From: JAZDLC01 sp043802345
GTDB taxonomy: Bacteria; Planctomycetota; B15-G4; JADJEK01
Assembly: GCA_043802345.1 (NCBI GenBank)
Contig: JAZDLC010000258.1
Coordinates: forward strand, 1 to 55,660
Length of the DNA: 55,660 nucleotides
Direction of reading: 5' to 3'
The stretch's first letter is position 1; each line of letters starts with the position of its first letter. Below are positions 24,718 through 33,236 of the stretch, piece by piece. The position numbers and the translations under genes were made by a program. A model generated the notes under the pieces. That model did no database searches, was not told the DNA's origin, and saw only the letters and a program-made list of their open reading frames with translations.

Positions 24718-25902
24718 ATGCTCATACAAACACTGCTCTTCGTCGCACTCTTCTGTGGCCCGCGGGGGCCGGCCACGGACGACTTCTCCAGTTTCGTCCA
24801 GCGCAAGGGTGACTCGATCACGATCCAGTTCGACACCGTGGGCGGCACCCCGCTCGTCGACTTTGTCGAATTCGCCCAGACGATCATCGCTGTGCCGCTC
24901 GACTTCGACGAGCGGGATCTCTCTGGGATCGTGCTGAAGACGATGGGCGCGAAGACCGTCACCACCAGGACGTTCTGGCCCTACTTTCAGGCCGTCCTGA
25001 GGTCCCGGGACATCGTGGTCGTACCGTATGGCAATGTGCTCTCGTCCGATCGTCCCGGGAGCGGTCCCGACACCGGTTTCTATGCACTCAGGAAGAGCGC
25101 CGGTGGAGTGAGCGGCGCCAAGCCGGGCTACATCAAGTCCCAGGCTCCCGTGGTGTCGCCGGAGGAGTTGGTCAGCTTCCAGTATCAAACGGGCATTGTC
25201 CTCACCACCTCGTTTACTCTGGAGCATTTGGCCTGCCAGGAAGCGGCGAACATGCTCCAGACCTACTTCACCGATCCGATGCTCGAGAGCGTCCGCGCGG
25301 TCTCGAACTCGAACACGATCGTGGCAACAGGCTTTGCCGGGACCCTCTACGGAATCCACGAGTTGCTGCAGCTCATCGACGTGGACCGGGTCCCCAGCAC
25401 ACAGGAGCTCCGGAGAATCGTCCTGAAGAACGCAGTGGCGGAGGAGGTCAAGCCGATCGTGCTCTCGATGCTCGGCTCGATCGCGGACTTCTCAGGTCAG
25501 CAGGGTCAGCCTCGGCGGGCGGGCCCAGGTCTGGACATGGAGCCCCGCCCCTCGGTCGAAGCTGACGCCCGGACCAACGCCCTGCTGGTCATCGCCTCCC
25601 CGCAGATCCAGCAGCAGATCTCCACGCTGGTCGAGCAACTCGATCTGGAGGTGAAGCCCGCCGGCAAGACCACGGTCATCTCCCTCGAAAACGCCGTGGC
25701 CGCGGAGCTGGCGGACACCCTGAGGGAGTGGGCGGAGAGTTCCGGCTCCGGTTGGATCAGCATCGTGCCGGACGCCCGCTTGAACGCACTGCTGATCACC
25801 ACCTCGGACGAACAATTGTCGCAGGTCCTCACGCTGGTGAAGCAACTGGACGTGCGCCAACGGCAGCCCCGGGCGGAGGAAGCCGGCGGCTCGCAGGGTT
25901 GA
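24718..25902 (+). CDS. Exported protein with secretin N-type domains but no secretin barrel
   Basis: 394 residues from ATG 24718, chosen for AGGAAGG eight bases upstream and for the signal peptide that follows (MLIQTLLFVALFCGPRGP). An N0-like domain comes first (IQFDTVGGTPLVDFVEFAQT, AVPLDFDERDLSG). After that are N1-type repeats typical of GspD/PilQ secretins: TTSFTLEHLACQEAANMLQ, RRIVLKNAVAEEVKPIVLSM and TTVISLENAVAAELADTLRE, each followed by a TNALLVIA / LNALLITT strand. The protein ends where a secretin channel domain would start. It may be a periplasmic ring component or a scaffold. No other type II or type IV pilus genes are near. Confidence 0.7.
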   Translation: MLIQTLLFVALFCGPRGPATDDFSSFVQRKGDSITIQFDTVGGTPLVDFVEFAQTIIAVPLDFDERDLSGIVLKTMGAKTVTTRTFWPYFQAVLRSRDIVVVPYGNVLSSDRPGSGPDTGFYALRKSAGGVSGAKPGYIKSQAPVVSPEELVSFQYQTGIVLTTSFTLEHLACQEAANMLQTYFTDPMLESVRAVSNSNTIVATGFAGTLYGIHELLQLIDVDRVPSTQELRRIVLKNAVAEEVKPIVLSMLGSIADFSGQQGQPRRAGPGLDMEPRPSVEADARTNALLVIASPQIQQQISTLVEQLDLEVKPAGKTTVISLENAVAAELADTLREWAESSGSGWISIVPDARLNALLITTSDEQLSQVLTLVKQLDVRQRQPRAEEAGGSQG

Positions 25903-26122
25903 GATCCGGTTCCGTGCGCGAACAGGTACTCGTACACATCTGATCCTTGCCTGCAAGGACGAAGGGGTCCCTCTCGCGTGCTTCACATTCACAAGGAGCT
26001 CGGCGCGGAGCACGCGACAACGGTGGAGGCGGGAGCATTGCTGCACGACCTGCAAGGCGCGTGCCACCGGGCAACGCGTTTCGTACTCGAACCGGATTCC
26101 GTTGGTCCGCTCCCAGCAGGCC

Positions 26123-26596
26123 TCACTCGGTCAGGTACCCCGCCAAGAAGTAGAAGCAGTCCAGGCGCGACGTTCCATCGGCCGTTCGAGCCAGCACCAC
26201 GTCGGAGCCAGGCGGGAACTTGAAGCCGACTCCGGAACCTGTGTTCCCCGCGAAGTCTGAGCCCGATAACTGCCACGGAATCACGAGAGTTCCTTTCTTC
26301 GCCCCCTTCAACCGCACTTCCAGGTCCGGTTCCGGGAACAGCATCTTCTTCGTCTTGGTGGTCCGCAAATCGGTGATGACGAGCCACAAGTCGTCAGGAA
26401 CCGTGTAGAGCACCTCCTGGTCCCCCGGCTTCTTGAAACCTGCGATCCCGGTCACGTTGACGATCCGGTCCGCGACCGAGGGTGGCCAGCTACCTTGGGC
26501 GACCTGCCCTGCTTTCTCCTGGCCCTCCGCCAGACCGCCGGCCAGAGCCAGACCGGCGCAGAGCCCCAGTGCTGCGAGCGAGATTCCCTGCCTCAT
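26123..26596 (-). CDS. Small exported protein of unknown function
   Basis: 157 residues from the ATG at 26596. An ATG at 26605 is in frame too, but GGAGGA touches it; the same GGAGG sits ~10 bases before 26596, so the downstream ATG is preferred. A signal peptide (MRQGISLAALGLCAGLALAGG) is followed by a strand-rich domain of ~120 residues with QEVLYTVPDDLWLVITDLRT and GVGFKFPPGSDVVLAR. These suggest a small beta-sandwich. It stands alone, divergent from serA, with a probable promoter sharing the same 160-base gap. Confidence 0.7.
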   Translation of the reverse strand: MRQGISLAALGLCAGLALAGGLAEGQEKAGQVAQGSWPPSVADRIVNVTGIAGFKKPGDQEVLYTVPDDLWLVITDLRTTKTKKMLFPEPDLEVRLKGAKKGTLVIPWQLSGSDFAGNTGSGVGFKFPPGSDVVLARTADGTSRLDCFYFLAGYLTE

Positions 26597-26650
26597 CGTG
26601 TGCATTCCTCCGGATTCGATGGGAACTGTGGTGCGACGATTGTCCAGGGG

Positions 26651-26678
26651 ATCATACGCGATCCGGCACGCACGTCAC
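26651..26678 (-). promoter_or_regulatory. Sigma70-like promoter for the small exported protein
   Basis: On the minus strand: GTGACG (26678-26673), 16 bases, TATGAT (26656-26651), about 55 bases ahead of the ATG at 26596. Confidence 0.45.
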
Positions 26679-26681
26679 CGC

Positions 26682-26711
26682 TTGACTTCTCGAGAGATCA
26701 AGGCGTAGGTT
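26682..26711 (+). promoter_or_regulatory. Sigma70-like promoter for serA
   Basis: TTGACT (26682-26687), 18 bases, TAGGTT (26706-26711), 54 bases before the serA ATG. Its -35 box lies 3 bases from the -35 box of the divergent gene's promoter. Confidence 0.45.
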
Positions 26712-26765
26712 CCGTGCCGAACTTTCCCTGCCCGCCGGATCCGGGCTGAAGACAACCAAGAACTG

Positions 26766-27995
26766 ATGGCCGCCACGTCCCTCGACAAGAACAAGATCGT
26801 GTTCGCCCTGCTGGAGGGCGTCAACCAGAGCGCGGTCGATCTGTTGGCCGCCCACGGGTATCGAAACGTCGTGCGCCACGATGGAGCGCTCTCCAGAGCG
26901 GAGCTGCTCGACGTTGTCTCGGAGGCCCACTTCGTGGGGATTCGATCGAGAACCCGCCTCGACGAATCGGTCCTGCGGGAAGCGCGGCGGCTCATCGCGG
27001 TCGGTTGTTTCTGCATCGGCACCAATCAGGTCGATCTCGAGGTGGCCAGAAGGCAGGGAATCCCTGTCTTCAACGCCCCCTACGCCAACACGCGGAGCGT
27101 GGCCGAGCTGGTGCTGGGCGAACTGATCCTGCTGATGCGCGGAGTGCTCGAGAAGAACATGGGCGCCCACCGCGGAGAGTGGCAGAAAAGCGCGCGCAAC
27201 TCCTTCGAGGTTCGAGGCAAGACTCTCGGCATCATCGGGTACGGGCATATCGGCACCCAGGTCGGAATCCTGGCCGAGAACCTGGGGATGAACGTCCTGT
27301 ACCACGATATCGAGAGCAAGCTCTCGCTCGGGAACGCCCGCAAGGCGGACTCCCTCGAGCATCTCCTCGGCTGCTCGGACGTGGTCACCCTGCATGTTCC
27401 GGACACGCCCTTGACCCGGCAGATGATCTCCACGGAGCAGCTCCGCAGGATGAAGCCGGGCGCGGTCCTGATCAATGCGTCCCGGGGAACGGTCGTTGAC
27501 ATCGACGCGCTGATCCCGTGCCTCCGCTCCGGGCAGATCCGGGGCGCGGCCGTGGACGTTTTTCCGACGGAGCCGAAGACCCTCGGGGACGAGTTCATGT
27601 CGCCGCTACGGGAGTTCGACAACGTCCTGCTCACGCCCCACGTGGGCGGCTCCACCGTGGAGGCCCAGGAGCAGATCGGCCGCGAGGTGGCGGAGAAGCT
27701 CGTGCTCTACAGCGACAATGGATCGACCGCCTCGTCCGTGAATTTCCCGCAGGTCGCTCTTCCCGAGTACGCGGGCAAGCACCGCCTGCTCCACATCCAC
27801 CGGAACGTCCCCGGAGTGATGGCCCGCATCAACGGGGTCTTCTCCGACAACGGTGTCAACATCGCCAGTCAGTACCTGCAAACCGATTCCGAGATCGGAT
27901 ACGTGGTGATCGATCTGGACCAGGACTACAGCGCCGCCGCCCAGGCCATGCTGAGAGAGATCCCCGGGACCCTCCACTGCCGCGTGCTGCACTGA
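26766..27995 (+). CDS. serA: D-3-phosphoglycerate dehydrogenase SerA, E. coli-type with ACT domain
   Basis: 409 residues, against 410 in E. coli SerA, and visibly similar along the whole length. It oxidises 3-phosphoglycerate to 3-phosphohydroxypyruvate with NAD, the first step of serine synthesis. Markers are GCFCIGTNQVDL, NAPYANTRSVAELVLGE, the NAD loop GIIGYGHIGTQ, NASRGTVVDID (catalytic Arg), VDVFPTEP (Glu) and LTPHVGGST (catalytic His). A C-terminal ACT domain follows (HIHRNVPG, NGVNIASQYLQT) with the Asn residues that bind serine in E. coli, so feedback inhibition by serine is likely. It stands alone behind a probable sigma70 promoter. Confidence 0.96.
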   Translation: MAATSLDKNKIVFALLEGVNQSAVDLLAAHGYRNVVRHDGALSRAELLDVVSEAHFVGIRSRTRLDESVLREARRLIAVGCFCIGTNQVDLEVARRQGIPVFNAPYANTRSVAELVLGELILLMRGVLEKNMGAHRGEWQKSARNSFEVRGKTLGIIGYGHIGTQVGILAENLGMNVLYHDIESKLSLGNARKADSLEHLLGCSDVVTLHVPDTPLTRQMISTEQLRRMKPGAVLINASRGTVVDIDALIPCLRSGQIRGAAVDVFPTEPKTLGDEFMSPLREFDNVLLTPHVGGSTVEAQEQIGREVAEKLVLYSDNGSTASSVNFPQVALPEYAGKHRLLHIHRNVPGVMARINGVFSDNGVNIASQYLQTDSEIGYVVIDLDQDYSAAAQAMLREIPGTLHCRVLH

Positions 27996-28037
27996 TTCGT
28001 GGAAGTTGCCTCTGGATGCTTCGCGGGGTGCGCAGCA

Positions 28038-28121
28038 ATCGAAATCGGGATCGGCGTCGATTGGATGCGCCTTCCGAGTGGCATGAGACCAATCGATCCC
28101 GATTTCGATCCCGATTTCGAT
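28038..28121. repeat. Palindromic ATCGGGATCG-type repeat cluster
   Basis: A 16-base unit atcgaaatcgggatcg at 28038-28053 is followed ~40 bases later by its exact reverse complement at 28094-28109 and, overlapping it with a 12-base period, again at 28106-28121. The cluster fills the middle of the 221-base gap between serA and the beta-helix gene. It could fold into a long hairpin, act as a terminator-like barrier for serA, or be a short interspersed repeat. Confidence 0.7.
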
Positions 28122-28216
28122 GGCGATTCTTCGGTGGCCAGCCGAGCAAGTCAGGAACCTCTCTTCGGTGCTATCATGGGTACCCGCGACGACCCGAAGC
28201 GCCGGAGACCGTTCTC

Positions 28217-29755
28217 ATGAGACACTGCCTGATACTTCTGCTTGGGCTGCTGCTGATTTCACCAGTGGCCGAGGCCAAAAAGCTCGTCGTCAAGAAGGGG
28301 ACCGATCTGCCCACGATCCAGAGCGGCGTCGACGCCGCCACCGCCGGTGACAGGATCGTCGTCAAGAGCGGCGTTTATCAGGAGAACGTCGTGATCCCCT
28401 CGACTCACACGGGGCTCACCCTCAAGGCCAGCGGGCAGGTGACGATCGAGGCCCGCGCTGCCGGCGGTGTGGGCGCGGGACCGGCGGTCCGGATCGAGTG
28501 CGCCGATGTCACGGTGCAGGGTTTCACGATCCAGAACGCCGCCACGGATCCCTCGCCGCCGAACGATCCGGGGTGCGGCATCTTGACCACAGAGAGCAGT
28601 CTGACCGTGCGCCAGGTCATGTTTCGGGACAATGCAGCGGCCGCGATCTGGGCACCTCAGGGGGATGGTACCCATGTTCAGGACTGCGTGTTCCTGGGAA
28701 ACAGGTCGGCCTTGAACATCACCGGTGACGATGTCATCGTGACCGGCCTGCGGGTCGCAAACTCCGATCAGTCCGCGCTCATCATCGCCGGCGGCTCGGC
28801 CTCCATCACCAGTTGCGACGTTTCCAACTGCGGCGGAACTGCATTCGACATCACCGGTCCGTCCTGCCTGGTATTCAAGAACACTGTCAACCTTGCTGGC
28901 GGTCACGGCGTCGTGGTCGACGGCAACTGGGCCAAGATCCGCGACAACAAGCTGTGCGACCTCGGGAGTGACGCGATTTCCGTGGTCGGAGACTACGCGG
29001 ATGTCAATGACAACCAGATCGAGCAGACCGCGGGCGGCACGGGAGTCTTCCTGGATGGAAACAACCATTCCGTCAGGGGCAACCGGATCCGCCGCACCCG
29101 CTCGCACTGTATCCATGTGGTCGGCGAGAACGCCAGCATCCACGACAACAACGTGAGCCATCCGACTGCCGGATCGGGCATCGTGGCCGATGGGGACAAC
29201 CCGCTGGTGACGGAGAATCGCGTCGCCCATGTGATGGGCGACCATACCGGGATCACCATGCAGAACGCCGTGACGGTCGGCCTGCTCGACGGGAACTCCG
29301 TCGACAATGTCACCGATGCCGGAATCGAGGTCGCCGTCACCTGCCTCGACGTCACGATCCGCGGCAACACGGTCACCCGGGCCGGAAACAACCATGAGGA
29401 CGGATTCAGCATCCTGGGCGACGGTCACGTCTTGCGCAACAACACGGCCTCGAACAACGGCGGGGATGGCTTCAACATCACCGGCATCGACATCCTGCTG
29501 CGCGGCAACACCGCCACCGAGAATGGCCGAGACGGTTTTGACATCGAGGGAGGCTCCAGCGTCTCCATTCTGGAGAACCGCGCGGAGGGGAACGCCGCGG
29601 AAGGGATCGAGAACAACGCCACCGGCACGATCATCGCCGACAACTTCAGCAAGCAGAACCGAATCGACTACGCCAACAGCGGCACGGTGCAGAGCTTCAC
29701 CGGCAACGCCAGTGGCGACGGCTCCGACGACACGACCCTTCCCGAGATCGACTGA
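28217..29755 (+). CDS. Exported right-handed parallel beta-helix protein
   Basis: 512 residues from ATG 28217, which begins a clear signal peptide (MRHCLILLLGLLLISPVAEA); the open frame before it is the shadow of serA. From residue ~30 on the protein is a series of ~20-25 residue coils ending in N- or D-rich turns: GDRIVVKSGVYQENVVIP (a pectate-lyase-like entry motif), VTVQGFTIQNA, AVSVVGDY-type turns, IRGNTVTRAGNN, LLRGNTATENGRDGFD, SILENRAEGN. This fits PbH1 repeats. The fold is used by polysaccharide lyases and epimerases, but no catalytic site could be named. GGAG lies ~11 bases before the start. No membrane anchor is seen. Confidence 0.8.
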   Translation: MRHCLILLLGLLLISPVAEAKKLVVKKGTDLPTIQSGVDAATAGDRIVVKSGVYQENVVIPSTHTGLTLKASGQVTIEARAAGGVGAGPAVRIECADVTVQGFTIQNAATDPSPPNDPGCGILTTESSLTVRQVMFRDNAAAAIWAPQGDGTHVQDCVFLGNRSALNITGDDVIVTGLRVANSDQSALIIAGGSASITSCDVSNCGGTAFDITGPSCLVFKNTVNLAGGHGVVVDGNWAKIRDNKLCDLGSDAISVVGDYADVNDNQIEQTAGGTGVFLDGNNHSVRGNRIRRTRSHCIHVVGENASIHDNNVSHPTAGSGIVADGDNPLVTENRVAHVMGDHTGITMQNAVTVGLLDGNSVDNVTDAGIEVAVTCLDVTIRGNTVTRAGNNHEDGFSILGDGHVLRNNTASNNGGDGFNITGIDILLRGNTATENGRDGFDIEGGSSVSILENRAEGNAAEGIENNATGTIIADNFSKQNRIDYANSGTVQSFTGNASGDGSDDTTLPEID

Positions 29756-29881
29756 GGAGGGACCTGGGAGCGGCCGGAGCGGCCCCGTCTGGCAAGCCGG
29801 TTGCTTCCCCTGCCAAGGAGTTCCGCTCGCCCGGACAACTCGTTCCCGCGTGGTAACAACTCCTGCCTTGGGGTCACCAGA

Positions 29882-30196
29882 ATGAAGCCTCACCTGATCT
29901 TCAGACTGTTTCCGTGCCTCTGCTTGCTCACCGAACCGGTCCTTCTGGCAAAGGGCCTCGACCTCTCGCTCGAGTCGAGCTACTCCGTCGGCGTGACCGG
30001 AGAGGAACGCAGGAAACTAGAAGCTCCGCCGCTGCTTCGACTCGCTCGACCCCCCACCTCCGCCCTGCCTGCCTTCCTCAGCGCCATTCCCCGTATTTCA
30101 CCCGGGACCGTCCGACCCAACCCGATTGACCCCATCTGCGCGGCACTTGACGTTGCAGCGTTTCACAGACGCTCCGAACCCCCGTCACATCAGTGA
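29882..30196 (+). CDS. Possible small exported protein
   Basis: 104 residues from ATG 29882. It starts with a signal-like stretch (MKPHLIFRLFPCLCLLTEPV) and TTGGGG lies ~10 bases upstream. The mature part is Pro/Arg-rich and lacks recognisable motifs. Its codon pattern is less regular than that of the neighbours, so this may be a chance frame. Confidence 0.3.
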   Translation: MKPHLIFRLFPCLCLLTEPVLLAKGLDLSLESSYSVGVTGEERRKLEAPPLLRLARPPTSALPAFLSAIPRISPGTVRPNPIDPICAALDVAAFHRRSEPPSHQ

Positions 30197-30238
30197 GTTG
30201 AGACGAACATCTTCCGTGCTTCGGGCGCTTTTCGGAGG

Positions 30239-30244
30239 TACAAT
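30239..30244 (+). promoter_or_regulatory. Possible -10 box (TACAAT)
   Basis: TACAAT 57 bases before the ATG at 30302. No convincing -35 box at the right distance (best is GTGCTT, 17 bases away). The same TACAATC string occurs before two other genes in the window. Confidence 0.3.
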
Positions 30245-30301
30245 CACGGCAAGTCAACCAGCAAGCCCGCTCCCTTACTCAATCTCCTCGGGAGACTCTC
30301 C

Positions 30302-32224
30302 ATGACCTTCACCCAGTTCATGCGGTTCGGCGCGATCGCCGGACTCCTGACCGTCGTTTCTGGAACGCAGAGCGCCAGCGGACAGACCGACTCGGAAACG
30401 CCACCCGTAACGTCGTACGTCATCACGGAGTACACCACCGGCATCTGCTACCCGGTGATCTCCTCCACCTACGACCACCAGCCCCAGATCGAGCTGCTTC
30501 CGGATGCGCCGACCCAGCGGATCGTCCCCTTCCGGCGGACTCCCTGGCTGGGTGAAGACAAGGAGAACGACCAGACCGTCCCTCCTCCGGGCAAGCGGAT
30601 CAAGGAGTTCGGCGGGTTTGGCGGGATCTCCCAGACTCCCTGGGCGCCGCCCGACCCCACCCTGGCGGTCGGACCGAATCACATCGTCTCGACCACCAAC
30701 ATGCAGGTGGCCTGGTGGACCAAGGGGGGAACGATGCAGTTCAGCCAGCGGCTGGACAGCTCGGGCAATCCGGGCTTCCTGGAGCCTGCCGGTGCGGGGG
30801 ACTTCACCTTCGATCCGAAGTGCCTCTACGACGAGATCGAGGGGCGCTTCCTGGTGCTGGCGCTCGAGGTCTACTCCAGCACGGCCTACATCACCTTCGC
30901 GATCTCCGACGACAGCGATCCGAACGGCACCTGGTACCTGTATCGCACCGACGCCAAGACTTCGATCAGCGGCAGCAACTTCTGGGTCGACTATCCGGGC
31001 CTCGGCTTTGACGACGACGCCTACTACGTCACCGGAAACCTGTTCGGCTTCAGTAGCGGCTGGGGCGGCGTGAAGTACCGCATCTTCGACAAGACGCCGC
31101 TCCTGACCGGCGCCCCGGTGGTGTACACGGACCTGCGCGACGGCGATTCCGGCTCGGTTCAGGTCGCCCACATGCACAGCACTCCGGTCGCGCCCCTCTT
31201 CGTGTCGGTCAAGGACTCGAACGAGATCCGGATCCAGGCGATCACCAACCCGATCACGTCTCCGGCTCTGCACACAACCGATATTATCGTGCCGAGCTTC
31301 TCCAATCCCACGGGCGCCCCGAATCTGGGTGGCGGCACGATCAGCACGGTCGACGAACGGATCATGACCGCGGACTTCAGGGGTCTGTCGTTGCTCGCCG
31401 GACACAACATCGAGGCCTCCGGGAGGAACCAGGCTCGCTGGTACGAGTTCTGGCCCGGCACGTGGCCCAACTCCGGCACTGTGACCTTGCTGCAGAGCGG
31501 CAACATCGACCTGGGTTCGGGCAAGCACACCTTCTTCCCGGCCATCGCCCGCAATGCCGCCGGCAACACCGCCATCTGCTTTGCCCGCTCGGCCACCACC
31601 GAATACTGCAGCATCTGGTACACCCACCGGGAGAGTGGCGATGCCGCCGGCACCATGCGCGCCGCCCGCGAACTCAAGGACGGCGAGGGTAACTACTCCG
31701 GACGCTGGGGCGACTACTTCGACATCGCTATCGACCCGACCAACGACACCACCTTCTGGGGAATCGGCGAGTACGCCGACTCGGGTGGATCGTGGCGCAC
31801 CTGGATCGGAGTGCTCGGCATCGTCGACGGACAGGTGACCCAGATCGGCGCCGGATCACCCGGCGCGTCCGGACTGGTGCCGACCCTCACCGCGGACGTT
31901 CCCGCGATCGGCGAGGCGGTGTCGGTCACCACCGGAAACAGCGTCGGCGGGCTCAACTACTACCACGCCCTCTCGTTCACGCAAGGCAGCTTCACGCTCA
32001 AGGGGGCGGCCATCCATGTGGCCCTGCCCTGGGCCCTGGTGGGACCGTATGCCATGGGCGGCATCCCGGCCCCTGGATTCGGGTCGCACGTCACCAGCTA
32101 CAACATTCCGCTCAACCCGAATCTGATCGGCGCCAGCATCTACCTGCAGTCGCTGATCCTGGATCCGGGAGCGCCGCTGGGCCTTGCCGCCTCGCCAGGT
32201 CTCCAGTTGACCTTCGGCGAGTAG
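30302..32224 (+). CDS. Large exported propeller-like protein with C-terminal beta domain
   Basis: 640 residues. The signal peptide covers ~1-27 (MTFTQFMRFGAIAGLLTVVS...). The middle (~100-510) has repeated strand-turn-strand units with PDPTLAVGPNHIVSTTNMQ, FTFDPKCLYDEIEGRFLVLA, GDYFDIAIDPTNDTTFWGIG and similar sialidase/propeller-type phrases. The last ~115 residues (from about 525: LVPTLTADVPAIGEAVSV to GLQLTFGE) look like a separate small beta domain, of a sort that often ends large exported proteins in planctomycete-like genomes (from memory, not checked). It is probably a surface or secreted protein. The substrate is unknown. Confidence 0.65.
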   Translation: MTFTQFMRFGAIAGLLTVVSGTQSASGQTDSETPPVTSYVITEYTTGICYPVISSTYDHQPQIELLPDAPTQRIVPFRRTPWLGEDKENDQTVPPPGKRIKEFGGFGGISQTPWAPPDPTLAVGPNHIVSTTNMQVAWWTKGGTMQFSQRLDSSGNPGFLEPAGAGDFTFDPKCLYDEIEGRFLVLALEVYSSTAYITFAISDDSDPNGTWYLYRTDAKTSISGSNFWVDYPGLGFDDDAYYVTGNLFGFSSGWGGVKYRIFDKTPLLTGAPVVYTDLRDGDSGSVQVAHMHSTPVAPLFVSVKDSNEIRIQAITNPITSPALHTTDIIVPSFSNPTGAPNLGGGTISTVDERIMTADFRGLSLLAGHNIEASGRNQARWYEFWPGTWPNSGTVTLLQSGNIDLGSGKHTFFPAIARNAAGNTAICFARSATTEYCSIWYTHRESGDAAGTMRAARELKDGEGNYSGRWGDYFDIAIDPTNDTTFWGIGEYADSGGSWRTWIGVLGIVDGQVTQIGAGSPGASGLVPTLTADVPAIGEAVSVTTGNSVGGLNYYHALSFTQGSFTLKGAAIHVALPWALVGPYAMGGIPAPGFGSHVTSYNIPLNPNLIGASIYLQSLILDPGAPLGLAASPGLQLTFGE

Positions 32225-32255
32225 ACTTCTCGGAAACCAACCGGAACAGAGATCC

Positions 32256-33227
32256 ATGATGGTGCCCTTGCTCTTCGCGCTCATCCCATGCCTGCTTCCC
32301 TTGCAGGAGGGTTCGTCCGGCCGTTTCGCCGAGATCAACGGACAGGTGATCTCCAGGGCCGAGTTCAGCGAGTGGCTGCTGGAAACCCACGGGTGGCGGC
32401 ACGCCGAGGACTTCACGATCCTGGTCCTGTTCCGGCAGGAGGCCGCCCGGCTCGGCATCGTGCTGGAGCCGGACGCGCTGGAGCAGGCGTTCCAGCGCTT
32501 CTGGAACGACCAGGTGCTCCTGCGGTACGCCGGCGACGAGAAGAAGTTCCTGGACGAACTGGCTCAGGCCGGCATCGATCAGGAGGGGTATCGGCGGCGG
32601 CACTGGGCCCACCTGGAAACGCAGGAGCTCGGCCGCCGCATCATCTTGAAGACCCGGGCGCCGGAGGAAAGCGCCCTGAAGGAACTCTTCAATGAGCTGT
32701 TTCCCGGCGGCAAGCGCGTGCGCCTGCAGATCGCCTTCTTCAACCGTTTCCGGGATTTCAAGGAGCACGGCACCCCCACCGAGACGGCGCTTGAGGAGCT
32801 GGACGCGGCGGCGAAGCTCCGGGCCGATCGCTTCGTCGAGGCGGTCAGGGAGCATCCGGACCGCTTCGCCGCCCTGGCGAAAGAGTCCGCCGACCTGCTC
32901 CAGATCAAGCGCTTCGACGAGTACGTTCGGTACCTGCGCGATTCCGCGTCGGAACTTCCGTACTACAACAAGGCGCTCTTTCGCGGCGCCCTGGAGCCTC
33001 TCCTGGACGGCTCGCCCGGGCCGGGCGAGCTGCTCGGGCCGGTCTTTTCGTCCACGGGGTTCTATGTGGTGCGCGTCGTGCGGATCGAGCCGGTCGAGTA
33101 CGACGCTGTCGTGGAGGAGTTGCGAGAGCAATTCCGTTCCCACGATCCGACCGGCCGCGAGATCTATGGACTGCGCGTGAAGCTCCTCGAGCAAGCCGAC
33201 ATTGATCCGCCACTCCGCTCGCAATAG
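32256..33227 (+). CDS. Exported SurA/PpiC-like folding factor
   Basis: 323 residues with a signal peptide (MMVPLLFALIPCLLPLQEG). Next comes a SurA-N-like helical region (FAEINGQVISRAEFSEWLLE, residues ~20-150) with INGQxIS at its start, as in SurA and PrsA. A C-terminal part resembles a parvulin domain in order (ERFAALAKESADLL-like segment HPDRFAALAKESAD, then GELLGPVFSSTGFYVVRVV), although the middle of the domain is unusual. It would act in the periplasm on unfolded outer-membrane proteins. It lies 31 bases after the propeller-like gene and 9 bases before the rRNA/tRNA modification fusion gene. Confidence 0.7.
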   Translation: MMVPLLFALIPCLLPLQEGSSGRFAEINGQVISRAEFSEWLLETHGWRHAEDFTILVLFRQEAARLGIVLEPDALEQAFQRFWNDQVLLRYAGDEKKFLDELAQAGIDQEGYRRRHWAHLETQELGRRIILKTRAPEESALKELFNELFPGGKRVRLQIAFFNRFRDFKEHGTPTETALEELDAAAKLRADRFVEAVREHPDRFAALAKESADLLQIKRFDEYVRYLRDSASELPYYNKALFRGALEPLLDGSPGPGELLGPVFSSTGFYVVRVVRIEPVEYDAVVEELREQFRSHDPTGREIYGLRVKLLEQADIDPPLRSQ

Positions 33228-33236
33228 GCCTGTTCC

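Larger units (their letters stand above)
29756..30301. other. 546-base gap between beta-helix and propeller-like genes
   Basis: Apart from the doubtful 104-residue frame at 29882-30196 and a TACAAT box at 30239-30244, I see only short imperfect inverted repeats just after the upstream stop, for example ccaaggagtt near 29815 against aactcctgccttgg near 29865. No RNA gene or mobile element was recognised. Confidence 0.4.

Noticed and set aside
23055..24965. 636-codon minus frame opposite the GT39 gene
   Set aside because: Gln/Arg/Glu-rich antisense translation; the plus strand has membrane spans and the family signature.
25905..26097. Short inverted repeat atccggttc bounding the 25903-26122 gap
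   Set aside because: Only nine matching bases at each end; likely chance, and no internal element was recognised.
25978..26223. 81-codon + frame (LHIHKELGAEHATTVEAGAL...) in the convergent gap
   Set aside because: Faintly protein-like, but it runs into the opposite gene's 3' end, lacks a family match and has an irregular codon pattern. A tiny gene fragment cannot be excluded.
28259..29893. 544-codon minus frame opposite the beta-helix gene
   Set aside because: Mirror of a repetitive gene; no signal peptide or family motif, while the + frame has a signal peptide and PbH1-like repeats.
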